The notes beneath the pieces are model-generated. The model did not search any database. It saw nothing but the letters and a program-made list of their open reading frames with translations, and was not told where the DNA came from. The position numbers and the translations under genes are program-made. A stretch of 64,000 nucleotides of DNA from Lotus japonicus (taxonomy: Eukaryota; Streptophyta; Magnoliopsida; Fabales; Fabaceae): positions 6,825,001-6,889,000 of the forward strand of contig NC_080045.1 in the NCBI RefSeq assembly GCF_012489685.1. Reading direction: 5' to 3'. This document shows positions 34,601 through 46,031 of the stretch, in pieces (the stretch's first letter is position 1; each line of letters starts with the position of its first letter).

Positions 34601-34896
34601 AGTGTTCCAAGGGTGGAAGATTTTTGAAATTAATTCCTATAGTGTTCCAAGGGTGGAAGATCTTTGGAATTAATCTTTTCCTAAGGTTCTTGTCATAGGT
34701 TTAAGCGAATACTGCTTGCGTCATAAGTTCCGTCGATTCGAATCTTGTCCTTAACCTTCTCGTGAAATATCTTCTCCATACATTTATTCCATTTAATAAA
34801 CGTTTATCCAGCTTCCTTACTTCACGTTTCGTCGAACTTATTCGTGAATCTGAAATTTCACTAATTTATTCTAAGCTTAAAAACTTGGGTCTTACA
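31696..34896 (-). mobile_element. Solo LTR (3.2 kb) inside the copia RNase H region
   Basis: The ends are TGTAACGCCCC and GGGTCTTACA on the plus strand, flanked by the perfect 5-bp duplication ATCTA (31691-31695 and 34897-34901). The copia frame resumes exactly after one copy is removed. A minus-strand TATA box CCTATAAATAGG at 34126-34137 gives the orientation. No primer-binding site, gag or pol is present, so this is a solo LTR of a large retrotransposon (ends of this kind are often gypsy). It contains a ~52-bp tandem array at 32618-32769, diverged ~35-bp AATCAGATATCAACAA repeats at about 32410-32610 and a 40-bp duplication near 34575-34655. Confidence 0.85.
32618..32769. repeat. Tandem array, three ~52-bp units
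   Basis: Units start CGTCTCAAAAGATGGGACGA, CGTCTCACAAGACGGGACAA and CGTCACAATGGACGGGACAA at 32618, 32670 and 32721. Each carries CATAGG/GATAGG, CCACRCCTC and ATCGCCACT. Confidence 0.85.
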
Positions 34897-34901
34897 ATCT
34901 A

Positions 34902-35645
34902 GATACAGTAGCTTGCTTCTTGGCTTTCCAAGAAATTAAAGACCTTCCAATGTAGAAACAATAGCTTGAGATAGATCTCCTTGTATCTGGACGGCCTGCC
35001 CAATCAGCATCTGAATACCCTTGAATATTAATAGTGGAATTTCTGGGAAACAATAATCTCAATCCTGGTGAAGCCTTCAATTATCTGAGAACCCTTTGTG
35101 CAGCTTTGAAATGCCCAGCCATAGGATTGTTCATGAATTGACTAATTTGTTGTGTGGCATGAGAAATATCAGGCCTGATAGTGGTGAGATATAAGAGCCT
35201 GCCCACTAGTCTTCTATAGGCAGCTGGATCTTCATATGGCTCTCCTTGATTCATAGCTAATCTAACAGAAGGGTCAAGTGGAGTAGTAACCGGCTTACTA
35301 CCTAAATTTCCTGTTTCTTGAAGTAGATCAAGACAATACTTTCTCTGACAAAGAGAAATCCCAGAAGTGGAATGAGCAACTTCAAGACCAAGGAAATATT
35401 TCAGTACTCCTAAATCCTTGATTCCAAATGCCTGATGAAGAGAATCATTGACTGACTGAAATTCTCTCATGGCGTTACCAAACAGAATCACATCATCCAC
35501 ATATACTAATAAGCCTGTGAAATTTGTGTTTTGAAACTTGACAAAAAGAAAGTGATCTGATGCAGTTTGAGTAAAACCAAGACCTTGTAGATGAGAAGAC
35601 AACTTTTCATACCATTTTCTGCTAGCTTGTTTAAGTCCATAAAAG
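34902..35645 (-). pseudogene. Copia pol, second half of RT and start of RNase H
   Basis: After the 1.3 kb solo LTR, RT continues with SFYGLKQASRKWYEKL and the catalytic YVDD box (LLVYVDDVILFG), then KYFLGLEVAHS and the PLDPS-VRL region. A TAA stop (35081-35083) follows VLR where Tyr is usual. Then the RNase H start GYSDADWAGRPDTRRS and SWKAKKQATVS are read up to the 3.2 kb insertion. No frameshift was seen in this part. Confidence 0.9.
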
Positions 35646-35650
35646 GACTT

Positions 35651-36947
35651 TGTTGGTAAATCCGCAAGTGTACGAATCCACCCGGTTTTAATTATCGAAC
35701 CACAGGGATTGTGAGTGACTAAATTCAGTTTAAGCTTTGAGTATGAATGTTTGTATTATTGAAACAAAGAAATGTCGAAGTAGTAATAAGGAAAATGAAA
35801 AATAAAGAGACAATTCAGAAAAATAACATGCTTTGGGTTCTTGTTCAACTAGTCAATTTAAGCACATCATTCTAAGCACATGAACTCATGGATCTCTCCT
35901 TGATGATATAGCCTAGTTACTCACTTATTGATTCCTCACATAAGCAATTCTCTCATACTAAAAGCTAAGCTCAATTCCTTGTGTACTTAGTCATTTATAT
36001 GAGGTTTTAGATCATGCAATTTCAGGCCATCAAACCCCAACCCTTCCTCTATTCCTAGTAGCAAGTATAGAAGGGGTAATCCCAAATCAGTTCCCTAATC
36101 TATAACAAACTTCCGTTCTGATTATAGAATAGCAAAAAGCAAGCATGCATACAAACTTAGATTGATATTCAGAAAATGGGATTCAAGGAAAGAAGAAGAA
36201 CATGTGGGAAAGAACTTAAGATTATAACTCAAATATAAAAAGTCTTACAAAGAAATCCAAAGCAAAAGAAGAGAGATTAGCCAAGCATGAGCCATGCTTG
36301 GCTAAGAACCTGAATTACAAGCTTGGAAGCCTTCTCTCACTCTCCTAGATGATCCTCTACCTCTGAATTTTACAAAGTATCAAAAAATTACAAAAGAAAA
36401 TGACTAAAATCCTATTTATAGGCAAAATTCCCGAGTTTGGGCTGTTCTGGGCGCTCAGGCGCCAATTCAGAGCGCCTGAGCGCCAATTGCATGCCCAAAA
36501 CATGCTTTCTGGAGCTAATTGGAGCCTAGGCGCCCATTCCCAGCGCCTAGGCGCTTAAGCTCGTCTGAAAAAGACTTTTTGACTTTTGAAACTCCTCTTT
36601 TCAATCCTCTTTAAGTTCTTCATCAATTCCACGCTTCTTGGCCTTCTTTCTCCTTCAGTTTCTGCTCTCCAAACCTAACCAACAAGTCAAGGAAGATTCT
36701 AGAAGCTCCAAGAGCTCATTAGCACAAGAGGTCCTTCATAAAACACAACAAAAGCATGCAAGTCCTAAACTTTACTTAAAATGCAAGAAAACTACCTATA
36801 AAACTACTAAATTACCAAAACAAAATAAAGACTAAAGAAAAGAATAAAAATGCATGAGAATGCATGAAACACTACATGAGACACAAGAAAAAGACTCAAA
36901 ACCTACAAGGAAAAACCCTAAAAACATCATATAAACCCGGGTCGTCA
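35651..36947 (-). mobile_element. Solo LTR (1.3 kb) inside the copia RT region
   Basis: The ends are TGTTGGTAAATCCGCAAG and CCCGGGTCGTCA on the plus strand, flanked by the perfect duplication GACTT (35646-35650 and 36948-36952). A TATA box CCTATAAATAGG on the minus strand lies at 36411-36422. GC-rich palindromic words cluster at 36449-36556. No internal retroviral-type coding sequence is present. Removing it restores the continuity of copia RT motifs across the insertion point. Confidence 0.85.
36449..36556. repeat. Cluster of GCGCCTNAGGCGC-type palindromes
   Basis: Within an AT-rich solo LTR, four to five words of the GCGCYNAGGCGCC kind follow each other (GGCGCTCAGGCGCC, GAGCGCCTGAGCGCC, CTAGGCGCCC, GCGCCTAGGCGC). 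They sit 30-140 bp downstream (plus-strand coordinate) of the TATA box, hence upstream of it on the minus strand. Confidence 0.75.
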
Positions 36948-39112
36948 GACTTCAACAATTTACAGACTTGATTTGGTTTTTCTGAGTAAACTCCAGCAGG
37001 TATGCTCATGTATACATCTTCATCAAGAGTGCCATGTAAGAAAGCATTGTCTACATCAAGTTGATGTAGGGGCCAATTTTGTGCAGCAGCCAAAGCCAAG
37101 ATTACTCTCATTGTTGTTAACTTTGCCGCTGGAGAGAATGTATCAAAATAATCCAAACCTTCAATCTGATTGTACCCTTTTGCTACTAATCGAGCTTTGT
37201 ATCTTGCTAGAGTACCATATGCATTCCTCTTTATTTTGTAAACCCATTTACTACCTATTGGCTTAATTCCAGCAGGTAAGTCTTCTAGTTGCCAGGTTTC
37301 ATTCTTCTCTAGTGCTTTTATTTCTGTTTGCATAGCCTGCTGCCAATGTGAGTGTTTATTTGCCTCTGCAAAGCTAGTTGGTTCTTGATCTTCATAAATG
37401 TTGAAAGCATAAGAACTGTGTGCTGAGGACAGTTTGTCATGAGAGTAGCAGTGAGTAATGCTATGTGCAGTACTATTCCTTGTGGGCAAAGCATTGCACT
37501 GAATATTCTCCAGATAACTAGGTCTTTTAAGTGGTCTGGTGGACCTTCTTATTGTTGTGGTGGTGTCATCTGTTGATAGATCAAGAGATCTTGGATGATG
37601 TGGTGTTGAATCTGATACTTGTATATTGCCAGCTAATTCTCTTCTTTGGAGTCCAGTAGGATCACTAGGTGAGACACTTGGCAAAACTGTGACCTCATTG
37701 TCAGCAATTAGTTCATCTCTCTGATCTTCAATAGAATTAGATGCACCCTTGTCTTCATCTCTGAAAACTAATGGTGTCTCTGCATTATCAATTGTATCAC
37801 CCTGTGATTGTAGATCCAGACAATTCCATGAGATCATTCCTGTACCTTTATAAGGTAAAATGTGCTCATGAAATACTACATCCCTGGAGAGAAAGACTTC
37901 ATGAGATGTGAGATCCATTACCACATAGCCTTTGACACCTTGCTTGTAACCCAGAAAAATGCACCTCTTGGCTCTAGGATCTAATTTAGATCTGTTAGTA
38001 GCTAAAGTATTAGCAAAACAAAGAGAGCCAAAAACTTTTAGCATTTCCAGGTCTGCTCTCTCTTGATATAACAGTTCATAAGGTGACTTGTCTTTCAGTA
38101 ATTTGCTTGGTATTCTGTTCATGAGAAAGACAGCATGAAGAACTGCATAACACCACATCATTTTAGGTAACTTGGATTGAAATAATAGTCCTCTGGCTAT
38201 ATTCAAGATATGCTGATGTTTCCTCTCAACCCTCCCATTATGCTGAGGGGTATAGACACAAGAAGTGTGATGAATGATACCATTAGCAGAATAGAAAAGA
38301 GGAAGTGAAAACTCTGGACCATTATCACTGCGGATTGTTTTAATAGCATGTCCAAACTGAGTCTTTATCAATGCTACAAAATTCTTAACATGTTGTTGGA
38401 CTTCTCCTTTGTGCTTGAGCAACACAATCCAAACAAACCGACTATAATCATCCAAGACAGTAAGAAAGTACTTATGACCATGAACAGAAGCTTGAGCAAG
38501 AGGACCCCAAATGTCCATATGAACTAAATCAAAGCACTTCTGAGCATTATTAAGGCTAATAGGAAACATTTTCCTTTTCTGTTTTGCCAGATGGCATATA
38601 TCACAAACAAGAGATTTACTAATACTAATAGAACTATGCATAGACTGTAAAACTAATACTCTATTATGAGATAAATGTCCTAACCTGAAGTGCCATAATG
38701 CACTAGGTGGAATGACATGGCTAATGCCATTTATTTCAGGATTTGAACTATGCTGAATAGAAAAGCAGGTACTAGAAGGGGTGGTAACTACTAGATGGTA
38801 AAGTTCACCAGCTTGTAAACTACCCAAACCAATCTTCCTCTTGGTTTCCACTTCCTGGACAAAACAATGAAATGCACCAAAAACAACATCAAGATTATGT
38901 CCTTTGGCTAGCTTGTGCACTGAAACTAAGTTATAATTAAATTCAGGCACAAACAAAACATGTGTTAACAAGATTGATTTTGTGATTCTGACTGTGTCTG
39001 CATGACTAGTTCTGATTGCAATACCGTTAGGAAACTTCACACTAATTGGCTTGATCTTAGTGAGTGTATTAAAACACATTTTGTTAAAGCATATATGGTC
39101 ACTAACACCATA
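36948..39112 (-). pseudogene. Copia protease remnant, integrase and first half of RT
   Basis: In frame with gag. The protease active-site block (usually D-S-G-A/T) is damaged: the Asp codon position is TAA and the Ser is Tyr, leaving YGVSDHICFNK. Integrase is well kept: zinc motif HFRLGHLSHNR...CDICHLAKQK and catalytic D (HMDIWGPL), D (RSDNGPEF) and E (NGRVERKHQ). RT starts ETWQLEDLPAGIKPIGSKWV, with YKARLVAKGYNQ and QLDVDNAFLHG. It stops at CKLLK where the solo LTR entered. The acidic/serine-rich linker lies between integrase and RT. Confidence 0.92.
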
Positions 39113-40321
39113 TTATATAATCCAATCTCTACTATCATATTGTTGGTAACAAGATAAAGCAAGAGGATTACCATGCCCTGAAGTATCCCCTTCACAAGCT
39201 GCAGTTTTCACTACATGATTCACTGTTGCATTGTTACTCTCAGCTGATTTCTTGGATGTACTAACTTGCTGAATCATTGCTATGATTTTCTTGTACTGAT
39301 CTGCAGTAAAAAGCTCCTCATTATCCCTCTGTGAACAATCATCATCCTCAGGATCTTCAGTATCATAACTCCTTGCAGTATTATTGACCTGACTAGTACC
39401 ATTTGAACCATATCTGTTGTTGAAAGTTGTTGGATAACCATGCAATCTATGGCACACATCTACTGTATGTCCTGATTTCTTGCAGTGAGTGCAAAACTTT
39501 CCTGTGTTTCTGTAGGAAGAACCACCAGATTGTCCTCTTCCATATGGTTGTTTCTTCCCTTCTGCTGCAGCATTCACTCTAGCTAGTGAATCCCCTTTCT
39601 CCTCTATGTCAGTTTGCCTCTCATGCTGTGTAGCTAAAGACACAACTTTAGCTAATGGTGGCAAAGGATGGCTCATCAAAATCTGCGATTTTACTACTCC
39701 AAAACTATCATTCAACCCTAAAAGGAACCTGATAGCATTATCCTGTTCTCTAAACAGTTTCACACTCTCAATTGCATCACATCTACAAGGAACAGTGCAT
39801 TTGCATTGTGGAATTGAGCGATAATGATCCAATTCCTCTAAGAGTATCTTCAATTCATTATAGTACTCATTCACAGACTTTGAATTTTGTTTCAAATTAC
39901 TGATTTCATTATGCAGTTCAGCAATCCTAACAAGATCTCCTTGCGAAAACCGATCTCTCAAATCTCTCCAAGCATCACAAGCATTTTCAACAAAAACAAT
40001 GCTATTTGCTATAGAAGTTGTTACCGAATTGAGAATCCATGAGTGGATTAGGCTGTTGCAGCGATCCCAGGCATCAAAATTTGCATCTGTAGCAGTAGGA
40101 ACTGGAATTTCACCGCTAACGAAACGAAACTTGTTCTTTGAAACCAACGCGCGCTTCATCGACCTCGCCCAAGCGTTGTAGTTCTTGCCATTCAACGGTG
40201 GATTCACCCTTGTTGCAGAAGGATTATCGCTCGAATGGATGTAGTACGGTGATGTTGGATTCTGCGTTGGATCAAGCACCACATGAGGAACAACGTTTTG
40301 ATTCTGATTCTGACGATTCAC
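39113..40321 (-). pseudogene. Copia gag
   Basis: A 402-codon open frame with NPPLNGKNYNAWARSMKRAL (copia-type gag N-terminus), the RFSQGDLVRIAELHNEISNL region and one CCHC zinc knuckle CTHCKKSGHTVDVC. The first codon of the frame is GTG followed by NRQNQN, so the original ATG seems to have been lost. The frame ends in TAA at the protease active site. Confidence 0.9.
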
Positions 40322-40357
40322 AATTGTTGCAGATTGCAGAAGCTTTGTGATGATTAT

Positions 40358-40370
40358 GCTCTTGATACGA
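40358..40370 (-). other. Copia primer-binding site
   Basis: TCGTATCAAGAGC (minus strand) lies directly after the 5' LTR. It resembles the TGGTATCAGAGC initiator-Met-tRNA-type site of copia elements, with changes. Confidence 0.7.
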
Positions 40371-40635
40371 TAATAGAAATCTCAACCTAGCTTTCAGAGA
40401 AAGCTCAAGGAAGAAGAAGAAGCTGAAATTGTATTGAATCTATTGAAAATGAATATTCAGAATACAAAGTGTTTATGCTAAACTCTATTTATATAGTAAA
40501 CTCTTAACTAACAGTAGTTATAACTATCCTAACAAACTTTGACAGTTGGAATGAACTAACTACTAACTATTACAAATGAGTCCTTGCACTTTTGCTTCTA
40601 TGCTATACTGGTCCTTGATCTTTAGTATTTTCACA
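40371..40635 (-). repeat. Copia 5' LTR
   Basis: Same length as the 3' LTR, with 7 differences seen by eye. It has TGTGAAAATACT at its start and TATATAAATAG near 40483-40494, the promoter for the element. Confidence 0.92.
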
Positions 40636-40640
40636 AACAC

Positions 40641-42912
40641 TTTATGCTTTGCACCTTTTGTCTGTAATCCTTATTTCGTAGTTTCAATTGCTATTTTATT
40701 TTATTTCGTAATTTCAAATTGCACAAAAGCTAAAATCAGGAATGAAAAATGCAATTAAGCATGTACGATTGAACATTTGGATCCCAAATTAGTGCGTTGT
40801 AACCACCTGTCCTTTTAAAACATTGGGTTGCAATTTTGCGTAGAGCAGTTCACTTCAATCTTGCATGTATAGGAAGTCCATGGGACCAAAGGAAAACAAC
40901 AGCCCATACAAACAACGCAAGCCATTTTCAAAGTTGCTAATATATTTTTGAACTGGACTACTGACCTTTTGACTAACAAAAAAGGAACTGGACTAGGACA
41001 CCATGCTTGAACCAGTATTGGAATTGACCCCAAAAACAAAATTAGTTGTTAGTATACAATTCAAAATATGATATCTTTAGAAATTATTTCATTTTTACCA
41101 AAAAATAAAAGAAACTATTTCATATATTTATTTTAAAGATTATTATTGATAAAAAAATAATTATGACACTTTCAACAACAAAACTATACAGGAGTTAAAA
41201 AAAACAACAAAACTAGATAGGCTTTGTCTTTTTTATCAATGCTTATTAAGTTGTCTTTCATTAAAAAATTGAAAACATATAATGATTGATTAAAAAAATC
41301 AATGATTAACATTTTAGAACTCCATGATTTATGATATATATATATATATATATATAAATAATCATTGATTTTTTAATTAATAGTTATAACTTCACCTTTA
41401 ACATCTAAAAATTAAGCAGTCAATAAAAGAAACTTTAACTATGACACAAGAAGATTGAGATGATGGTCGTGTCAGCTGAAAAAATCATCTTATGAACTAT
41501 TTAATCAACATATATGTTTGAAATAATAATATAAAATTATTTATTTATAAATTTTAAAATAATTAATTTATCATTATATAATATGAATAATAATGGGCTC
41601 CCGTAATAGTTTACTTTATTCTTTTATAGACAAATGTTAATAGTTAAGGGTTTGAACTCACCCTGACTATTCACCTACAAATCCTTTCATTTCCCTTCAT
41701 ACATATGCTAATCGTACAAGTCGTTATGAATTTTTTTTTTGAACTCTACAAGTCGTTATGATTAGTACTACCTCCTCTATTTTTCATTAACTGTCCGAAA
41801 AGAGAAGAAACACAATATTAAAGAATACAATTAATTTTCCTAATTTTTGGAATTTGTTTGTCTTTTTAGTTTTTATCTTTAATTTATAATGTATTATATC
41901 TTTTCACATTTATTATTCCTACGAGAGATTACTTGTAAAAACATAAACTAATGCTCTTTTAAAATTCTTAGTGGATGGATGGATAAATAGAAAAAAAATA
42001 CTTGAAAGTTGACACTTAAATAAATAAAAGATGAATTATATTGTGAAATTATTTTAGTGCATAACTCAAATGATAAATGCTATGAGACATATATATGAGT
42101 TAGGTGAGGGAGGTCCATGAATCATACCATTTACCTTTCTAATAGATTTATCTTTTACGTGCTATGTTCACAAGCATGCAGCGAGACCTCTTAAATAATC
42201 ATAAAAGATTTTCACAACTCATGCACTGGGATTTGTGAAATTGTGGATAAAATAACCGGCAAAATCTGTGGAATTGAAACCACACAATGAGAAAGCAGAA
42301 AATAAAAGTTAGAAACTGTATCATTATGTTGGCCAATTAAAAAAAGCCGAATCTATTTACTACTGCTTTTTTATACATATATATGTTGCGTAGCGCCGCC
42401 TTAGAAAAAGAAAATTATCTTGGAAGAAAGAAAATGGTCACGCTCTCTCGCTCACTGTTGTGTATGTGTGGTGACGGTGTGCTCTCTTCTTTTCTTTTCT
42501 ACTCATAATTAATGATAATGCTGCTAGCTTTCACACTCGATCACATGTTCCTCAAGGTAATGGTCACGAGATTTTCACGTTTCTTTGTCCTTTAATTTGA
42601 GTTTGGGTTTGACATTCAAGCCGCACCAAAAGGAGGATCATGCACTTTCAACTCAACTACCATCCACCACCCCCTTTAATTGCCTGTTTCAACTTGATTT
42701 TTCATGCCAAGATTAATTAAATTACAAGATCAAAAGCTCAGTATTATGGCAAACTATGTAGAGAGTTCACTAATTGATTGTTTGTTGGTTTAAGTTATAT
42801 ATGTTTGATTTCCCGGCCCATTAATAAGTTTTAGGTTTAATTCCACCATAATATAGATATTTTCCACTAAAAAAGGATAGTCTTCCATTAGAATAAGTAC
42901 AAAAACAAAAAA

Positions 42913-42954
<42 letters not shown>

Positions 42955-43722
42955 CCCGTTTAAATAAGTTAGAAGTTAGCCCGTCAAAAATAAAAAGCAG
43001 GTTGCAAGCTAAGTAGACAGATAATCATGTCAATTGTCAAATATTGCCTCAACTTGCACTTTGTGACGACCATTTTTCATCATAGCTCATTTTTCTCTCT
43101 AACTACCTTCATTTTTGAATCATATCTTTCATATTTTTCTCTAACCGATACCTCTAACCAACAATTTCCCTGGAAATAAAAATTAAAGAAAATGTATCCA
43201 CTTGTATGCCTGCGAACGCATTACTGACATACATTATTGTTTCTTTACTTCATCACCCCTCAAAGACATCAACAATTTTTTTACCAAAGACGAGAACGCT
43301 TCCACAAAGCCTAATGATCATCATGACCATAATTGGTCTATATATGAAATATAATTAATCCGAATATATATAAACAAGTCAAATTTCAACTAACTAAAGA
43401 TAGTAATGATAAAATAATTAACTATATATATATATTATTATCATCATTCTATGACGAATATTGAGAAAGAAAGAAGAAACAATGTAGATCAATTGCAAAT
43501 GGAACTAACCATGCATTAATTAACTAACTAAATACCATACCATCCATGAACTCAAACTCAACTGTCTCTAAATAACAAATCTGAGTCCACACAATAATCA
43601 GATTAGTACCTGGATTTAAATTCTTTGTAGTCAGGAAACACCTAAATTCATACGGTCAAAATTTAAACACGTCTAAATTTAAGATTACCTGACTGCATGA
43701 ATCCAAATCCCCAAAACATTCA
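40641..43722. other. Intergenic region, AT-rich, no gene recognised
   Basis: Holds AT microsatellites (41334-41356 and 42919-42952) and no coding frame with recognisable content. The first ~120 bp continue the sequence that the copia element interrupted. The part near 43722 should hold the PYL2 3' UTR. Confidence 0.5.
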
Positions 43723-44283
43723 TTATTGTCCTTGCATTGACGTTGCCGCCATCGCCACCACCCCTAGTTTCTGAAGGTTGAGCTTCACCACCGTGTCAAC
43801 AAACATCTTAGTGTCTTCCGCCGTGTTCCCATCCGGTATGTCCACTATATAAGACTCCAACACCAACGTGTAAACCTTCCCCTCACTTGAACAAAACTCA
43901 TTCACCGACGTCACAGAACGGTAGTTTTGGAGCCGGTGCTCGCCGCCGACGACCCTGAAGCTGAGCACGTGCTTGTCATCATCGAGAATCTCGAGCCTCT
44001 CGGTGCTGGTTGACGCCGGGAGGCCCGAGACGACGGTGACTTCTCTAATGCTACCGACGCCACCGTCACCTTGCATGTTGCAGCCTTTGATGAAGTGCTT
44101 GTACTTCTGAGGATTCTCGAAGCTTCTCACGAATGGCCACACCCTGTTTGCTGGAGCATCGATTCGGTAGGTTATGATGGAGGTGCAGGCGTTTGGTGTA
44201 GGCTCGAAGATGTGGTATTTTTTTATGATTGGTTCGACTTCTGTGAATTCTTCTGGAGTTAGACCCTGCACTTCTGGGGACAT
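43723..44283 (-). CDS. PYL2: PYR/PYL/RCAR abscisic acid receptor, PYL2 type
   Basis: Intronless, 186 aa, starting at ATG 44283; the frame is open ten codons further up but without an ATG. START-like/Bet v 1 fold. Landmarks: KYKHFIKGC (ABA-carboxylate lysine), SGLPAS gate loop, GGEHRL latch loop, NYRSVTSVNEF, SYIVDIPDGNTAEDTKMFVD and the C-terminal helix VVKLNLQKLGVVA. Similarity to Arabidopsis PYL2 is the strongest I can recall. The cytosolic/nuclear receptor binds ABA and then inhibits clade A PP2C phosphatases, which releases SnRK2 kinases. Gate and latch are intact, so it should be functional. No near neighbour is related. Confidence 0.95.
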   Translation of the reverse strand: MSPEVQGLTPEEFTEVEPIIKKYHIFEPTPNACTSIITYRIDAPANRVWPFVRSFENPQKYKHFIKGCNMQGDGGVGSIREVTVVSGLPASTSTERLEILDDDKHVLSFRVVGGEHRLQNYRSVTSVNEFCSSEGKVYTLVLESYIVDIPDGNTAEDTKMFVDTVVKLNLQKLGVVAMAATSMQGQ

Positions 44284-44436
44284 TTTGTGAATCTGTGTGT
44301 GTGTGTTTTGCACTAAAGAGATTGGGTTGGTTTGTTGTGCAAGGATACAGAAGAAAAAGAGGAAGAAAATGGTGGAGGCAAGAGGGTGTTGTGGAAGGAG
44401 AAATAGCTGAAATGAAGGAGGTGCACACCATATAAT

Positions 44437-44446
44437 TATTTATATA
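44437..44446 (-). promoter_or_regulatory. TATA box of the PYL2-type gene
   Basis: TATATAAATA on the minus strand, about 155 bp upstream of the ATG. It predicts a start near 44410 and a ~125-nt leader that includes an ACACACACAC tract just before the ATG. Confidence 0.6.
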
Positions 44447-44499
44447 TGTGAAGATCAATGGTGGACAAAACAAATCATATGAAAAAAACAACACATGAC

Positions 44500-46023
44500 G
44501 ATTTGTACGGTCATATAGATAAAATATGATGAGAAAAAATAATGATAAATAAATATATATTGTGAGGTATCATTATTGTTTTCATATTAGTGATAGTAGG
44601 ACTTCCTCTTGTAAAAAAATATTAGGGATGATATATTAAATATAAATTATATTTTTCATTATATTTTTTTCTTCGTATTATATATATTACAAATTTTAGA
44701 TATATAAACCACCAGCCATACTATTAATAATTTTTTATACCTTTTTTTTTTTATCTCTATCTTCTTATCACATTATAAATTATATTTATCACGTATTTCT
44801 GTTCTCTGTACTAACTAGCATACGCCAAGTATTTATAATAGTTGGGTGCTCGCCAAACATTTTGTACACCACATTATATTTATAATAATTATCTTTTAAT
44901 TTTTTTCACATTTTCATTTAGTGTGGAAATTAGATTTATACAAACATTTATTAACTACAAGGTATGTTGTGGTGTGGTTATTCATCTCGCCCTTTACCAA
45001 TTTAATCTAAGGTTCAACGTCTATTAAAATAATGCACATTTTGTAATTAACCATTTACCTTGATAGTCATAGTAAAATTATTAGTCACATTACTATTAAC
45101 AAAAAAATTAAAAAAATTTGACAACATTTTCGAAATTGGATGCAGCGGTTGTGATGGAAAGGTTGAGTTTCATATTTAACAAAGAGTATTACGTCATGAG
45201 TGATAAGGAATCAGGACCATATGTTAATCCAAGTTGTGTAGTCCCCGCAGGATCTTTTGATATTTGCTTACCACTTAAGTAAAGGAGAATTTAAGGGTAG
45301 ATCTTAACTTTAGCTTAATGGGGAAAGGTGTTTGTCTCTAATTAATTAATTAATTAGCACAATTTTTTTTTTCTTTCTAATTGTGTATCCTTTCATGTGT
45401 TGTATGGGCACTTTGTCTTGAATTCATGCGGTTGAGCTTTTGAAGCTTCTTTTTCTGTTTGTTTAACCAATTTTTTGGGGCTCTCTTATTCTTGAAACAT
45501 TTGCATAACGACAAGCCAATATGTAACCAATTGTGCGTCATGTTGACCTTTTTCCATTTATTCTTTTCCCTCTCACATTTCTTTCCGTAGAAGTGATATT
45601 TGATATGTCAAATATTTTGGATCACTTTATTTTATAATAATAATACGTTTTGTCATTTTACTATACACATAGTCACATACTGTCATGCGTGCCAATGCCT
45701 TTATCCAAGCTAACACCTATACAGGACCATAGTTTAGTTGTTATGAACATACTTACATACCAATTTCTTCAAAAAAAATTATGTATTATATTTATTATCA
45801 CCGCTAATACAAGGGTTATGAGCTAAAAGTCGTATATTAGTTTGAGATATTATGTAGATAGCTGTTATAAGGGTAGAAACAACCGCAACCTTGAGTTAGT
45901 TTTTGTGTTGATGTTAAGCTTCCTAAATTTTAATAAGGTATTAGAGTCTATTATAAACTCATTTGCTTGTAGAGTCCTTCCATATTTAGGTTACCTCGTA
46001 GATATCTAGTAATGCAAATCTCA
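44500..46023. other. Intergenic region upstream of PYL2
   Basis: AT-rich and featureless apart from short homopolymers and ATTAATTAATTAATTA at about 45340. No gene was seen. Confidence 0.5.
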
Positions 46024-46031
46024 CCTTCAAA

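Larger units (their letters stand above)
31072..40635 (-). mobile_element. Ty1-copia LTR retrotransposon with two nested insertions
   Basis: The two 265-bp LTRs are at 31072-31336 (3') and 40371-40635 (5'), flanked by the 5-bp duplication AACAC (31067-31071 and 40636-40640). Order on the minus strand is LTR, primer-binding site, gag, protease, integrase, RT, RNase H, polypurine tract, LTR, as in Ty1-copia. The LTRs differ at 7 positions. Without the solo LTRs at 31696-34896 and 35651-36947 the element is about 5.06 kb, the normal copia size. Stops in the protease, before RNase H and inside RNase H, plus loss of the gag ATG, make it non-autonomous. Confidence 0.95.

Noticed and set aside
41334..41356. 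AT dinucleotide repeats (also 42919-42952)
   Set aside because: Ordinary plant microsatellites, no further structure.
44284..44313. Ten-codon N-terminal extension of the PYL2-type protein
   Set aside because: The first codon is GTG, not ATG, and the extension is a CA repeat; start 44283 matches the family.
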